64,000 nucleotides of DNA, from contig NZ_JAFFOB010000025.1 of NCBI RefSeq assembly GCF_016918935.1, positions 206,330-270,329 on the forward strand, written 5' to 3'. The first letter of the stretch is position 1; every line of letters begins with the position of its first letter. The notes below the pieces were generated by a model, which worked only from the letters and a program-made list of their open reading frames with translations, did no database searches and had not been told where the DNA came from. This document shows positions 37,292 through 46,046 of this stretch, in pieces. Source of the DNA: Roseitranquillus sediminis (GTDB lineage: Bacteria; Pseudomonadota; Alphaproteobacteria; Rhodobacterales; Rhodobacteraceae). Made by a program: the position numbers and the translations under genes.

Positions 37292-38121
37292 CATCCGATC
37301 GAATACCACTGGCCGGCGTCATCGGGTCGCCGGTCGCCCACTCCCGCTCGCCCGCGCTGCACAATCATTGGCTGCGAAGGCTCGGTCTTCCGGGCCACTA
37401 CGTTCCGCTCGATGTCAACCAGGCCAACCTCCGGCAGGTCCTAGCAGCGATGCCCAAGATGGGGTTCGTCGGTTGCAATGTCACGATTCCGCACAAGGAG
37501 ACGGTGCTGGGCCTCGCGGATCTCGTGACGGATCGCGCGGCGCTCATAGGAGCGGCGAACACCCTGATCTTCCGGACGGACGGCCGGATTCACGCGGACA
37601 ACACAGACGGTTACGGCTTCGTTGAGAACCTGCGGCACGGCGCGCCGGACTGGGATCCTTCGGCAGGCCCGGCGGCAGTCATCGGCGCCGGCGGCGCGGC
37701 CCGCGCCGTGATCGCATCGCTGATCAACCTGAGGGTGCCCGAGCTCAGGATTGCGAACCGTACCCGTGCCCGCGCGGACGCGCTGAGGTCGGAATTCGGC
37801 TCGCGCCTCACCATCTACGACTGGAACGAGGCAGGCGCCATGCTATCCGGCGCTTCGACGGTGGTGAACGCCTCGTCGCTCGGGATGGCGGGCAAAACCG
37901 AGATGCGCATCCCGCTCGATCAGCTACGCTCCGGCATGGTGGTTACCGACCTCGTCTACACCCCCCTGAGAACCCGCTTCCTCGAGATTGCGCGCGCCGC
38001 AGGCTGCACCACGGTCGACGGTCTCGGCATGCTGATCTGGCAGGCGGCTCCCGGCTTCGAGCGCTGGTTTGGGATGCGACCGCCCATCGACGAACAGGCG
38101 CGGCTGGTCGTCGGCGGATGA
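37288..38121 (+). CDS. aroE: Shikimate dehydrogenase
   Basis: NADPH-dependent reduction of 3-dehydroshikimate to shikimate (277 residues). Substrate motifs are GVIGSPVAHSRSPALHN and GCNVTIPHKET (catalytic Lys), ADNTDGYGF, and the cofactor loop VIGAGGAARAVIASL. ATG 37288 overlaps the maf stop by 4 bases, and its TGA overlaps coaE by 4 bases, so maf-aroE-coaE are coupled. Confidence 0.98.
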   Translation: MTSDRIPLAGVIGSPVAHSRSPALHNHWLRRLGLPGHYVPLDVNQANLRQVLAAMPKMGFVGCNVTIPHKETVLGLADLVTDRAALIGAANTLIFRTDGRIHADNTDGYGFVENLRHGAPDWDPSAGPAAVIGAGGAARAVIASLINLRVPELRIANRTRARADALRSEFGSRLTIYDWNEAGAMLSGASTVVNASSLGMAGKTEMRIPLDQLRSGMVVTDLVYTPLRTRFLEIARAAGCTTVDGLGMLIWQAAPGFERWFGMRPPIDEQARLVVGG

Positions 38122-38708
38122 CCTTCAAGCTGGGCCTGACCGGCTCGATCGGGATGGGCAAGACGACCACTGCGCGCATCTTCGCGGACCAGGGGGTGCC
38201 GGTGTGGGATGCCGACGCTGCCGTCCACCGGCTCTACGAACGCGGGGGCGCTGCGGTCCTCCCGATCCGGGAGATCCGGGCCGATGCCGTTGTCGATGGC
38301 GCCGTGGATCGGGGTGCGCTCAGGCAATGGATCGCCGAGGATCCTGACGCGCTTGCTCGGATCGAGGCGGTGGTGCATCCATTGGTCGGCGCCGACCGCG
38401 CCGCCTTCCTCGCCACCAGCGAAAGCGATGTTGTGGTGCTCGACATCCCGCTCCTCTATGAAACGGGCGCCGAGGTGGGTCTCGACGGCGTCGCTGTGGT
38501 GTCGGCGCCCGCCGATATCCAACGCGAACGCGTGCTGCAGCGACCCGGAATGACCGCAGAGGCTCTGGAGGCGCTGCTGTCCAAGCAGATGCCTGATGAC
38601 GATAAGCGCAAGCGGGCGGACTGGATCATCGACACCACTACCCTTGATGCCGCGCAAGAAGCCGTGCACAAGATATTGACGGAGGTGCGGAACCAAGACC
38701 ATGCGTGA
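38118..38708 (+). CDS. coaE: Dephospho-CoA kinase
   Basis: Last enzyme of coenzyme A synthesis (196 residues): ATP-dependent phosphorylation of the 3'-hydroxyl of dephospho-CoA. The P-loop is LGLTGSIGMGKTTTARIFAD; VWDADAAVHRLY and VVLDIPLLYETG follow. Overlaps aroE by 4 bases and dnaQ by 8. Confidence 0.98.
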   Translation: MTFKLGLTGSIGMGKTTTARIFADQGVPVWDADAAVHRLYERGGAAVLPIREIRADAVVDGAVDRGALRQWIAEDPDALARIEAVVHPLVGADRAAFLATSESDVVVLDIPLLYETGAEVGLDGVAVVSAPADIQRERVLQRPGMTAEALEALLSKQMPDDDKRKRADWIIDTTTLDAAQEAVHKILTEVRNQDHA

Positions 38709-39384
38709 GATCGTCATGGATACCGAGACGACAGGCTTCGACCCAGACTCCGGCGATCGCATCGTCGAGATCGGGGCGGTTGAGCTCCTCAACCACGTGC
38801 CAACCGGTCAGACCTACCACCAGTATATAAACCCCGAGCGCGCGATGCCGCAGGAGGCGTTCGAGGTTCATGGGCTCGGCGATGACTTCCTTCGCGACAA
38901 GCCCTGTTTCCGCGACTGCTGCCACGCATTTGTCGAGTTCGTGGGCGATGCGCGGCTGGTCATCCACAATGCCGCCTTTGACATGCGCTTCCTCAACGCC
39001 GAGTTCGGGTGGGTCAAGCTTCCGCTCCTGCCGCTCGACCGTGCCATCGATACGGTGGCGATTGCGCGCAAGAAATATCCCGGAGCGCCCGCGTCGCTCG
39101 ATGCGTTATGTCGGCGGTTCGGCATCGACAACTCGGCGCGGACGCTGCACGGCGCCCTGCTCGACGCGGAGATCCTGGCGGAAGTCTATCTGGAGCTGAT
39201 CGGCGGCCGTCAGCCGGATTTCCAGCTCGGCGTCGAGACCAGCGGGACACAGGCAGACAGTGCGTGGCGACCATTTCCGCGGCCCCGACGTCTTGCGCCG
39301 CGACTGACGGAAGAAGAGGCGGCCGCCCATTCCGCCTTCGTGGGCGAGCTGGGCGACGGCGCTCTCTGGGCGCGATTCAGCTGA
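38701..39384 (+). CDS. dnaQ: DNA polymerase III epsilon subunit (proofreading exonuclease)
   Basis: DEDDh 3'-5' exonuclease (227 residues). Exo I is MDTETTGFDPDSGDRIVEIG (DxE), Exo II VIHNAAFDMRFLNAEF, and Exo III HGALLDAEILAEVYLEL (HxAxxD). The C-terminal 45 residues are the linker that binds the alpha subunit. Its end overlaps the convergent secB gene by 8 bases, so the two stops are interlocked. Confidence 0.97.
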   Translation: MREIVMDTETTGFDPDSGDRIVEIGAVELLNHVPTGQTYHQYINPERAMPQEAFEVHGLGDDFLRDKPCFRDCCHAFVEFVGDARLVIHNAAFDMRFLNAEFGWVKLPLLPLDRAIDTVAIARKKYPGAPASLDALCRRFGIDNSARTLHGALLDAEILAEVYLELIGGRQPDFQLGVETSGTQADSAWRPFPRPRRLAPRLTEEEAAAHSAFVGELGDGALWARFS

Positions 39385-39889
39385 CGCGCGTCTCGTCGGG
39401 CTTCTCCGCGGCAGCCGCCTGGCGCTGCGCCAGCGTCTGCCGGTAGAGCTGGATGAAGTCGATATTGTCGAGATTCAGCGGCGGGAAGCCCCCGTCGCGG
39501 GTCATGTCGCTAACGATCCGCCGTACGAAGGGGAACAGCATCCGCGGACACTCGATCAGCAGGAAAGGATGCAGCTGCTCGGCAGGAACGCCTTCAATCG
39601 AGAAGACCCCGCCATAGTCGAGCTCCATCAGGAAGAGCGTCTCGCCGCCTTCCTTGTTCTTCGACGTGATCTTGAACTTCGTCACCACCTCGTACTGAGG
39701 CTCGGTGCGCTTCTTCGCGTCGATGCTTACCTGGACTTGGATATCCGGCTGGACCTGGCCCTGCACCGGCTTCTGCGACAGGATGTTCTCGAAGGACATG
39801 TCCCTGATGAACTGCCCGAGGATCTGCATCTTGACCTGAGGCGTCGGATTTGGCGTGCCGGTATCGGCGCCGTTTTCTGTGTCGGCCAT
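39377..39889 (-). CDS. secB: Protein-export chaperone SecB
   Basis: Tetrameric cytosolic chaperone (170 residues) delivering unfolded preproteins to SecA. The core motifs VKMQILGQFIRDMSFENIL, TKFKITSKNKEGGETLFLME and CPRMLFPFVRRIVSDMTRDG then FPPLNLDNIDFIQLY are diagnostic. Convergent with dnaQ. Confidence 0.98.
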   Translation of the reverse strand: MADTENGADTGTPNPTPQVKMQILGQFIRDMSFENILSQKPVQGQVQPDIQVQVSIDAKKRTEPQYEVVTKFKITSKNKEGGETLFLMELDYGGVFSIEGVPAEQLHPFLLIECPRMLFPFVRRIVSDMTRDGGFPPLNLDNIDFIQLYRQTLAQRQAAAAEKPDETRVS

Positions 39890-39944
39890 CTGGCTCTCCC
39901 TTGTCTGAATTCGCCGCGTGTCTAGCAGAGCGCTGAGCAGCTTC

Positions 39945-40415
39945 TCAATGCCGCGTCCAGCCTGAAGGACGGTGCGTCGGCCGCTTTTCGTCCGTCACGT
40001 CGATATAGTCGCCGTCGATCACGTCCGGCCGGTGCGGGCGCCGAGGCTCGCCGTAGCGGAAGGTCTCGACCTTAACACGGGACCGCACCCAGCGCAGCGC
40101 GGCGTCGCGGAAAGCTGGCACCAGCAGCGCGAAACCTACCGCATCGGTGAAGAATCCCGGCGTGAGGAGGAGCGCTCCCGCGATCAGGATCATCGCGCCG
40201 TGCGCCAGAGGCTCAGTCGGATCCCGCAGCTCGTTGATCGTCCCGCGCAGCCTTCTTATCGCTTGCGCGCCTTGTTGCCGCACCAGCCAAGTTCCCAGGA
40301 GCGCCGTAAGGACCACGATCCCCAGCGTCGGCCACAGACCGATCAGGCCGCCTACCTGAATGAAAAGCGCGATCTCGACCAGCGGGACCAGGACGAACGG
40401 CACGAACAGCCACAT
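39945..40415 (-). CDS. fxsA: FxsA-family membrane protein
   Basis: A 156-residue inner membrane protein, related to the E. coli protein that lets phage T7 exclusion by F plasmid be suppressed when overproduced. Four hydrophobic segments start with LFVPFVLVPLVEIALFIQVG; the LTPGFFTDAVGFALLVPAFR block is characteristic. The C-terminal tail carries VIDGDYIDV, common in alphaproteobacterial members. ATG 40415 is chosen to begin at the first helix; the frame is open to 40499. Cellular role unknown. Confidence 0.9.
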   Translation of the reverse strand: MWLFVPFVLVPLVEIALFIQVGGLIGLWPTLGIVVLTALLGTWLVRQQGAQAIRRLRGTINELRDPTEPLAHGAMILIAGALLLTPGFFTDAVGFALLVPAFRDAALRWVRSRVKVETFRYGEPRRPHRPDVIDGDYIDVTDEKRPTHRPSGWTRH

Positions 40416-40527
40416 GAGGCAACCTCCCGACGTGCCCGTGGTGCGGTGGACTTGGCCCCGGGCCGGCCTTACATAGGGGTCCGACAAGTGCTCCATCAAC
40501 CGGAGTCACTCGACACCAGAGGATTTC

Positions 40528-41190
40528 ATGAGTTCAGCCGTCATCCAACTCCTCGTTCTGGCTGGAATCGCCGTATTCCTCATCCTGCGCCTGCGCAGTG
40601 TTCTTGGGACGCGCGAGGGGTTCGAGAAGCCGCCGGTATCCGTGCAGAGCGACCGCCGGCGTAACGATCGGCCGGAGTTCGAAGTCATCGAGGGTGGCCC
40701 CGATCGCGATATCGTCGATCACGTGCCAGACGGCAGCGAAAGCGCGCGGGATCTCGCCGCGATGAAGCTGGCGGAGCCCGGCTTTGGTGTGGGCGAGTTC
40801 CTGGAAGGCGCGCGCGGGGCCTACGAGATGATCCTGATGGCGTTCGAGAACGGCGATCTGAGCGACGTTCGCCAGTTCCTCGCGCCGGACGTCGCCGAGG
40901 CCTTTCAGGAGGTCATCGATGCGAGGCGCGAGCAGGGTCTGACGGTCCATGCGAGCTTCGTCGGCCTGCGGGAGCTGGACCTAGCCGAGGCGCGGTACGA
41001 CCGCGAGAGCAGCCGGGGCGAAATGACGGTCCGCTACGTCAGCGAGCTCACCTCGGTGGTCAAGGACAGCGAGGGCCGGATCGTCGAAGGCGATCCCAAC
41101 GAGATCAGGCGCCAGAAGGATGTCTGGACCTTCAGCCGGATCATGGGCTCGGATGACCCCAACTGGCAGCTGGCCGCCACCGGCGGCTAG
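40528..41190 (+). CDS. Tim44-like domain membrane-anchored protein (TimA-like)
   Basis: A 220-residue protein with an N-terminal membrane anchor (SSAVIQLLVLAGIAVFLILR) and a Tim44-like C-terminal domain (about 85-215: GEFLEGARGAYEMILMAFEN and so on). In mitochondria Tim44 tethers the import motor; bacterial members are found next to secB and origin-side genes, with proposed roles at the membrane. Here it is divergent from fxsA. Family is clear, function inferred. Confidence 0.9.
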   Translation: MSSAVIQLLVLAGIAVFLILRLRSVLGTREGFEKPPVSVQSDRRRNDRPEFEVIEGGPDRDIVDHVPDGSESARDLAAMKLAEPGFGVGEFLEGARGAYEMILMAFENGDLSDVRQFLAPDVAEAFQEVIDARREQGLTVHASFVGLRELDLAEARYDRESSRGEMTVRYVSELTSVVKDSEGRIVEGDPNEIRRQKDVWTFSRIMGSDDPNWQLAATGG

Positions 41191-41196
41191 CCGTCG

Positions 41197-41775
41197 GTGG
41201 CCCGTCGCCTGAGACCCGACGAGGAAGCCCTCTGGCGCCTCGTTGCGCAGCGCACGAAGCCGCTGCATCCGCCCTCGCAGCCGGGCAAGCGTTCAGTCAC
41301 GTCCCGCACCTCTGCACCTCCCGTGACCGAGCCGCCTATCGCGCCATTCAGCGTCGGCGCGTCGGCCGCCTCGACCGCGACGCGCCTTCCGGCATCACAG
41401 GACCTTGCCGAGGAACTGCGGCGCTCTCCGCTCCGGATGGACCGCAAGACCCACACGCGGATGACCCGCGGCCGGATCGAGCCGCAGTCGCGGATCGACC
41501 TGCACGGGATGACTCTTGCGCGCGCTCACCCGGTCCTCGTGCGATTCATCCTCTCTGCGCAAGCGAAGGGACACCGCCTGGTTCTGGTCATCACGGGCAA
41601 GGGTCGCGACTCCCGCGACAACGGCCCGATTCCGGAGCGGCGGGGCCTCCTCAGGCATCAGGTGCCGGAGTGGCTCTGGGCACCGCCACTCGACTCTGCG
41701 GTTCAGCAGATAGCGCCGGCGCATCGCCGTCACGGCGGGTCGGGTGCGTACTACGTCTGGCTCCGTCGGCGCTGA
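41197..41775 (+). CDS. Smr-domain protein
   Basis: A 192-residue protein with a C-terminal Smr (MutS2-type) nuclease/RNA-binding domain: RIDLHGMTLARAHPVLVRFI with the DLHG motif, VLVITGKGRD with the TGKG motif, and GGSGAYYVWLRRR. The first 90 residues are low-complexity and probably disordered. It starts at GTG 41197, 6 bases after the Tim44-like gene. In related genomes a murein transglycosylase gene (mltA) is recalled between these two; it is absent here. Confidence 0.9.
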   Translation: MARRLRPDEEALWRLVAQRTKPLHPPSQPGKRSVTSRTSAPPVTEPPIAPFSVGASAASTATRLPASQDLAEELRRSPLRMDRKTHTRMTRGRIEPQSRIDLHGMTLARAHPVLVRFILSAQAKGHRLVLVITGKGRDSRDNGPIPERRGLLRHQVPEWLWAPPLDSAVQQIAPAHRRHGGSGAYYVWLRRR

Positions 41776-41874
41776 CCGACGTGGCACGTCGGCGCGGGAT
41801 TATGCTCGCAGCGTCTGGCCAACCAGCGGCGAGGCTGATCTTACTGGCGCGGGGCGCCGGTCGAGAGAGGGAAG

Positions 41875-42606
41875 ATGGCGGACAGGACGGCACTGGTGAT
41901 CAGCGCGCATTCGGCGGACTTCGTGTGGCGCTGCGGCGGGGCGATCGCACTGCATCAGGAAAAGGGCTACGACGTGACGGTCGTCTGCCTCAGCTACGGC
42001 GAGCGCGGCGAGAGCGCCAAGCTCTGGAAGCAGGAGGGTATGACGCTCGACAAGGTGAAGTCGGCCCGCCGGCAGGAGGCCGAGAACGCCGCCGCGGCCC
42101 TCGGGGTTCACGATATTCAGTTCTTCGACTTCGGCGACTACCCGCTCGAGCTTGACCGCGAGGCAAAGTACCGGCTGGTCGACGTGATCCGCAAGGTGCG
42201 GCCGGCGTTCATGCTGAGCCACTCCAAGTACGACCCTTACAATACCGATCACATGTACGCGACGCAGGTGGCGCTGGAGTGCCGGATGATCGCCCAGGCG
42301 TGGGGTCACAATCCGGGCGAAAAGATACTGGGCGCGCCACAACTCTACCTCTTCGAGCCGCACCAGACCGAACAGATGGGTTGGAAGCCCGACGTCTTCC
42401 TCGACATCTCATCGGTCTGGGAGAAGAAGCGCGCCGCAATCGAGTGCATGGAGGGGCAGGAGCATCTCTGGCACTACTACGAGAACGTGGCAGAGAATCG
42501 CGGCAACCACTTCCGTCGCAATTCCGGCGGCCAGGCGGGCGGACGCGCCGCGACCCACGCCGAGGGTTTCCAGTCAGTCTTTCCGCGGACGGTGGACGAG
42601 CTTTGA
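41875..42606 (+). CDS. galB: 4-oxalomesaconate hydratase, PIG-L fold (GalB-like)
   Basis: A 243-residue LmbE/PIG-L-fold zinc enzyme. The N-terminus MADRTALVISAHSADFVWRC and GGAIALHQEKGY, then CLSYGERGESAKLW, PYNTDH and GQEHLWHYYENVAENRG closely match Pseudomonas putida GalB, which hydrates 4-oxalomesaconate to 4-carboxy-4-hydroxy-2-oxoadipate in gallate degradation; GalB uses the fold for hydration, not deacetylation. The ordinary PIG-L motif HPDD is replaced by HSAD, as in GalB. The galD homolog follows 54 bases downstream, supporting the call. Similarity is judged from memory. Confidence 0.87.
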   Translation: MADRTALVISAHSADFVWRCGGAIALHQEKGYDVTVVCLSYGERGESAKLWKQEGMTLDKVKSARRQEAENAAAALGVHDIQFFDFGDYPLELDREAKYRLVDVIRKVRPAFMLSHSKYDPYNTDHMYATQVALECRMIAQAWGHNPGEKILGAPQLYLFEPHQTEQMGWKPDVFLDISSVWEKKRAAIECMEGQEHLWHYYENVAENRGNHFRRNSGGQAGGRAATHAEGFQSVFPRTVDEL

Positions 42607-42660
42607 TCGGTGCCGTGGTGCACGTATCCGTCTCGCGAGCCGAAGGAAGAGCGCAGAGTC

Positions 42661-43704
42661 ATGAGTGACGGTGTACCCTGCATGTGGATGCGCGGCGGCA
42701 CGTCCAAGGGCGGCTACTTCCTCGCCGAGGACCTGCCGCCGGACCGCGATGCATTCCTGCTGAGGATGATGGGGTCGCCCGACCCGCGACAGATCGACGG
42801 AATGGGCGGTGCCGACCCCCTGACCTCAAAGGTCGCGGTGGTGCGCCGCTCGCAAAGGCCGAAGGCGGACGTCGACTACCTGTTCCTGCAGGTCTTCGTC
42901 GACCAGCCGGTGGTGACCGACGCGCAAAACTGCGGCAACATCCTTGCCGGCGTGGGGCCCTTCGCGATCGAGCGGGGGCTGGTCGCGCCGACGGGGGACA
43001 GGACCGACGTTCGCATCTTCATGGAAAACACCGGGCAACTCGCCGTCGCTTCCGTCGAGACGCCTAACGGGCGGGTGAATTACAAGGGCGAGGCGCGGAT
43101 CGACGGCGTGCCGGGAGGCTCGGCCCCGATTCCGATCGCCTTCAGCGATACCGCTGGCTCGTCGTGCGGTGCCCTTCTGCCGACCGGCAATGGGGCTGAT
43201 CGGATCGACGGCATAGCCTGCACGTTGATCGACAATGGAATGCCCTCTGTAGTGCTCCGGGCTTCTGACCTGGGGATAGGCGGCGACGAGAGTCCCGCGG
43301 ACTTGGAGCGGAACCAGGAGCTTCGCGCGCGGCTCGAGGCAATCCGCCTCCAGGCCGGCCCGTTGATGAACCTCGGCGACGTCGAACGGAAGTCCGTGCC
43401 CAAGATGGCGATGGTTTCGCTCCCACGCGCGGGCGGCGCGATCTCGACCCGGACCTTCATCCCGCATCGCTGCCATTCGTCGATCGGCGTGCTGGGCGCC
43501 GTCACCGTCGCGACAGCCTGTCTGCTGAAGGAAGGAGCCGCCGCCGGCCTCGCCCAAGTGCCGGCTGGTGAGGAGAAGCGCCTCTCGATCGAACATCCGA
43601 CCGGCGAAGTCACGGTGATCGCCAGCGTCGAGTTCGAGGAGGTGAAGCGCACCGCCGTTCTGCGAACCGCCCGCAAGCTCTTCGACGGTCTGGTCTACGC
43701 CTGA
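42661..43704 (+). CDS. galD: 4-oxalomesaconate tautomerase (PrpF family)
   Basis: A 347-residue protein of the PrpF/diaminopimelate-epimerase-like fold. The N-terminus VPCMWMRGGTSKGGYFLAED is the family signature; NCGNILAGVGPFAIERGL and HRCHSSIGVLGAVTVATACL follow. GalD isomerises 4-oxalomesaconate between keto and enol forms before hydration by GalB, which the preceding gene encodes. ATG 42661 follows GGAAGAGCG. No gallate dioxygenase (galA), aldolase (galC) or transporter (galT) lies nearby. Its end overlaps the convergent methyltransferase gene by 10 bases. Confidence 0.87.
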   Translation: MSDGVPCMWMRGGTSKGGYFLAEDLPPDRDAFLLRMMGSPDPRQIDGMGGADPLTSKVAVVRRSQRPKADVDYLFLQVFVDQPVVTDAQNCGNILAGVGPFAIERGLVAPTGDRTDVRIFMENTGQLAVASVETPNGRVNYKGEARIDGVPGGSAPIPIAFSDTAGSSCGALLPTGNGADRIDGIACTLIDNGMPSVVLRASDLGIGGDESPADLERNQELRARLEAIRLQAGPLMNLGDVERKSVPKMAMVSLPRAGGAISTRTFIPHRCHSSIGVLGAVTVATACLLKEGAAAGLAQVPAGEEKRLSIEHPTGEVTVIASVEFEEVKRTAVLRTARKLFDGLVYA

Positions 43705-44276
43705 CCAGATCCGGCGCGGTCCAGCACGTCGAGGATGTAGCCTTCGTTCCTCTCCCGCCGGAGCCGCCAGTGCGGCAGGCCACAGCAAAGAAGGTCCGCC
43801 GCCTCGACACCGGAGATCGCGTGTCCCGTGGGGCCGGTCCAGTTCACTGAGACGACGCGGCAAGCGGGGAGCGCGGCGTTCTCGACCCAACGCGCCACCG
43901 CCTCTACCTCGTCCGCAGTGAGGAAGTAGAGCACCTCCGAAAGGACGATCAGGTCGAAGCATCCGTCTGGCAGACCTTGCGGCGCGGCCGCCTCCACGAA
44001 TCGCACGGTCTCGCCCGGAACCCGCGCGCGCGCCCGGTCGATTGCGGCCGGAACGCAATCGAGCGCAACTACCCGCTCGCAGACATCTACAAGCCCGGCG
44101 GTCAGCGGCCCGGTGCCGCACCCGATCTCGGCGGCGGACCGATAGGGACCACGTCCAATCGCGGCGAGCGTGCGGCGGTGCTTCGCGCGCTCGTAAAGGC
44201 TGCTGTCGTGCCGCCAAGGGTCACGTTCGGCTGCGTAAAGGGCGGTGAGATGCGCCAGTGTCTCCTCATTCGGCAA
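43695..44276 (-). CDS. NodS-like SAM-dependent methyltransferase
   Basis: A 193-residue class I methyltransferase similar to NodS, the N-methyltransferase of rhizobial Nod factors. Shared features are the N-terminal YAAERDPWRHDSSLYERAKH and RRTL, the SAM motif AAEIGCGTGPLTAGL, LDCVPAAIDRARAR and the FDLIVLSEVLYFLTADEVEA stretch. It is the last gene of a four-gene overlapping operon (glycosyltransferase, flavoprotein, deacetylase, methyltransferase), overlapping the deacetylase gene by 11 bases. An amino-sugar acceptor is plausible from context but not shown. Confidence 0.82.
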   Translation of the reverse strand: MPNEETLAHLTALYAAERDPWRHDSSLYERAKHRRTLAAIGRGPYRSAAEIGCGTGPLTAGLVDVCERVVALDCVPAAIDRARARVPGETVRFVEAAAPQGLPDGCFDLIVLSEVLYFLTADEVEAVARWVENAALPACRVVSVNWTGPTGHAISGVEAADLLCCGLPHWRLRRERNEGYILDVLDRAGSGQA

Positions 44277-44961
44277 TGAAGATCTCCGGGTGATCGAGGA
44301 AGTGCGCCTGATGCTCGGCCTGCATCACGAATCCGCCGGGATCGTCGGAGATGAGGTCGGCCATCTGTGTGCGGTGACAGGCGAGCGCCCGCCGCTTCGC
44401 CTGCCGCGCCGCCTCGCTCGCCGCCAGCCTTACCGCGGGACCGGGCGTCGCCTCGGAGAAGCGCCCCCAGATCGGATACCAGAGGAGAGCCAGGTCAGCA
44501 CGCCTAGCCAACGCGCGCCGGACCAGCGCGGCACAACGTTGATGGTCCACATGCGGATCGCGTTCCCATGCCGCCAGGACGAGCGCACCGGGCGGCAGCG
44601 TCGCGCGCAGCCGTGCCACCGCCTCATCCGCCTCCGGTGGGCGCGTTGGCGTCTCGCAGTCGCGGTAGCCGAGGTGCCTCACGCTGGCATCAGGCGCGAG
44701 GATTTCCACCGCCGCCTCAATCTCGCGCCGCCGGGTATCGGCCAGCCGCTCTTGGCTCCAGGTCGGCGAGTTCGGGTGCGAACGCGAGCCGTCAGTGACG
44801 CAGACGACCGTGCAGTCGATTCCGGCTACCCAGGCGTCGTGCAGCAGCGAACCGCACCCAAGGGTCTCGTCGTCCGGGTGCGGCGCCACGACGGCAAGGG
44901 CCAAGCGGTCGGCGAGGAGCGTCCGTGCGTCCACGAAAGGCGCTTGCGCGGCGGCTTGCAA
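44266..44961 (-). CDS. PIG-L/LmbE-family deacetylase
   Basis: A 231-residue zinc-dependent N-deacetylase of the PIG-L family, which removes acetyl groups from GlcNAc-containing glycosides or lipids. The zinc motif is VVAPHPDDETLGCG, and the third ligand is in HVDHQRCAALVRR; SYNW-type residues WYPIWG follow. It lies third in the operon, 8 bases after the flavoprotein gene and overlapping the methyltransferase gene by 11 bases. Unlike GalB next door it keeps the full HPDD motif, so hydrolytic activity is expected. Confidence 0.86.
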   Translation of the reverse strand: MQAAAQAPFVDARTLLADRLALAVVAPHPDDETLGCGSLLHDAWVAGIDCTVVCVTDGSRSHPNSPTWSQERLADTRRREIEAAVEILAPDASVRHLGYRDCETPTRPPEADEAVARLRATLPPGALVLAAWERDPHVDHQRCAALVRRALARRADLALLWYPIWGRFSEATPGPAVRLAASEAARQAKRRALACHRTQMADLISDDPGGFVMQAEHQAHFLDHPEIFIAE

Positions 44962-44969
44962 TAGCGGTG

Positions 44970-46046
44970 TCAGGCGAGCCTCCAGCGCCGTGCAAGGCAG
45001 TCATCCCCCAGCAGCGTCGCCATCGCGGCGCTCTCCAACGCGTCCGGATTGGCTTGGCGCAGATAGACGAGGAGGTCGCGCCGCACCCGCTCGACCGGAT
45101 GCGACGTCGAGAACGAGGCCGCGCCCAGAGCCGCGTCGGCCGCGGCAAGCAGCGCCGTCGCCTCGTCCGCCACGACGAGACGCGCCAGGATCGACGCCGC
45201 GGCGGCTGACGGCGGCGCGCCGGGCTGCTCCACCTCCCGCGCGGCCGAAGTCAGCCAGAGCCGGGCCGTCTCGCACGCCACTGTCATCCGCCGCAGCCGT
45301 GCCACTTGGAGCGGCGCTGCCTCGTGTCCGCGACGGCGAAGCTGGTCCACGGCCGCGCCGAGGATTGTCCGCATAGCGCCCAGCTGCACCGCTGCATAGC
45401 GCCACACGCCGCCTTGGAAATGAGGCTCCCGCAGGTAGTCGCCCGGCGCCCCGAGCCGGTCGCACGCATTCACTTCGACCCCCTCGAGATCGCAGCGGCC
45501 TGATGCGGTGGCCTGCATTCCGGTCATTGACCATTCGCCCGGATGCAGCCGTCCCTGCAGTCGCTCTGCCGGCAGGACAATCAGCACCACCTCGCCCGCC
45601 GGGTCACGCGCCGTAACGACGGCGCGGTCGAGCAGGTCTGCGCCCGAGGCGTAGAGCTTCTGGCCCCGAAGCCGCTCCCCTTCCAGCGTGACCGGAACGG
45701 GACCGTCGGCACCCCAGACCCCGAAGAGCCGTCCGTTCGCCGCGTCCGTCAACCAGCGCCGACGCGCCGGACCGGTGGCGAGAAGCGCAACGAGCTTCAC
45801 GGCGTTGACGTGACCTTCGAAGAGCCGACCCACTGAAAGATTAGCGCCCCCCACGGCCGCCAGTGCCTCGAGCAGCACGTGCGGTTCGTCCGGGTGATGA
45901 GCGAGTCCCTGCCCACCCGCGTCGGATGGTGCACAGGACTGCAGCAGCCCCTCGCCCCGCAGAACCGCAATGAGCGGCGCCATCGGCGGCTCGTCCTCGC
46001 CTGGCGGAGAGAGTTCGGCAACGCGAGCGGCCGCGCTCTCTATCAC
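44970..46046 (-). CDS. Acyl-CoA dehydrogenase-like flavoprotein
   Basis: A 358-residue protein with the acyl-CoA dehydrogenase fold: an N-terminal helical domain (GEGLLQSCAPSDAGGQGLAH), a middle beta domain (LFGVWGADGP to GRCDLEGVEV), and a C-terminal helical bundle (AVQLGAMRTILGAAVDQLRR). The sequence is divergent from housekeeping enzymes, and I cannot point to a catalytic Glu. This subgroup includes flavin-dependent oxygenases acting on amino groups, so desaturation of an acyl chain or N-oxidation are both possible. GTG 46046 overlaps the glycosyltransferase stop (GTGA). The reading frame upstream is antisense noise. Confidence 0.75.
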   Translation of the reverse strand: MIESAAARVAELSPPGEDEPPMAPLIAVLRGEGLLQSCAPSDAGGQGLAHHPDEPHVLLEALAAVGGANLSVGRLFEGHVNAVKLVALLATGPARRRWLTDAANGRLFGVWGADGPVPVTLEGERLRGQKLYASGADLLDRAVVTARDPAGEVVLIVLPAERLQGRLHPGEWSMTGMQATASGRCDLEGVEVNACDRLGAPGDYLREPHFQGGVWRYAAVQLGAMRTILGAAVDQLRRRGHEAAPLQVARLRRMTVACETARLWLTSAAREVEQPGAPPSAAAASILARLVVADEATALLAAADAALGAASFSTSHPVERVRRDLLVYLRQANPDALESAAMATLLGDDCLARRWRLA

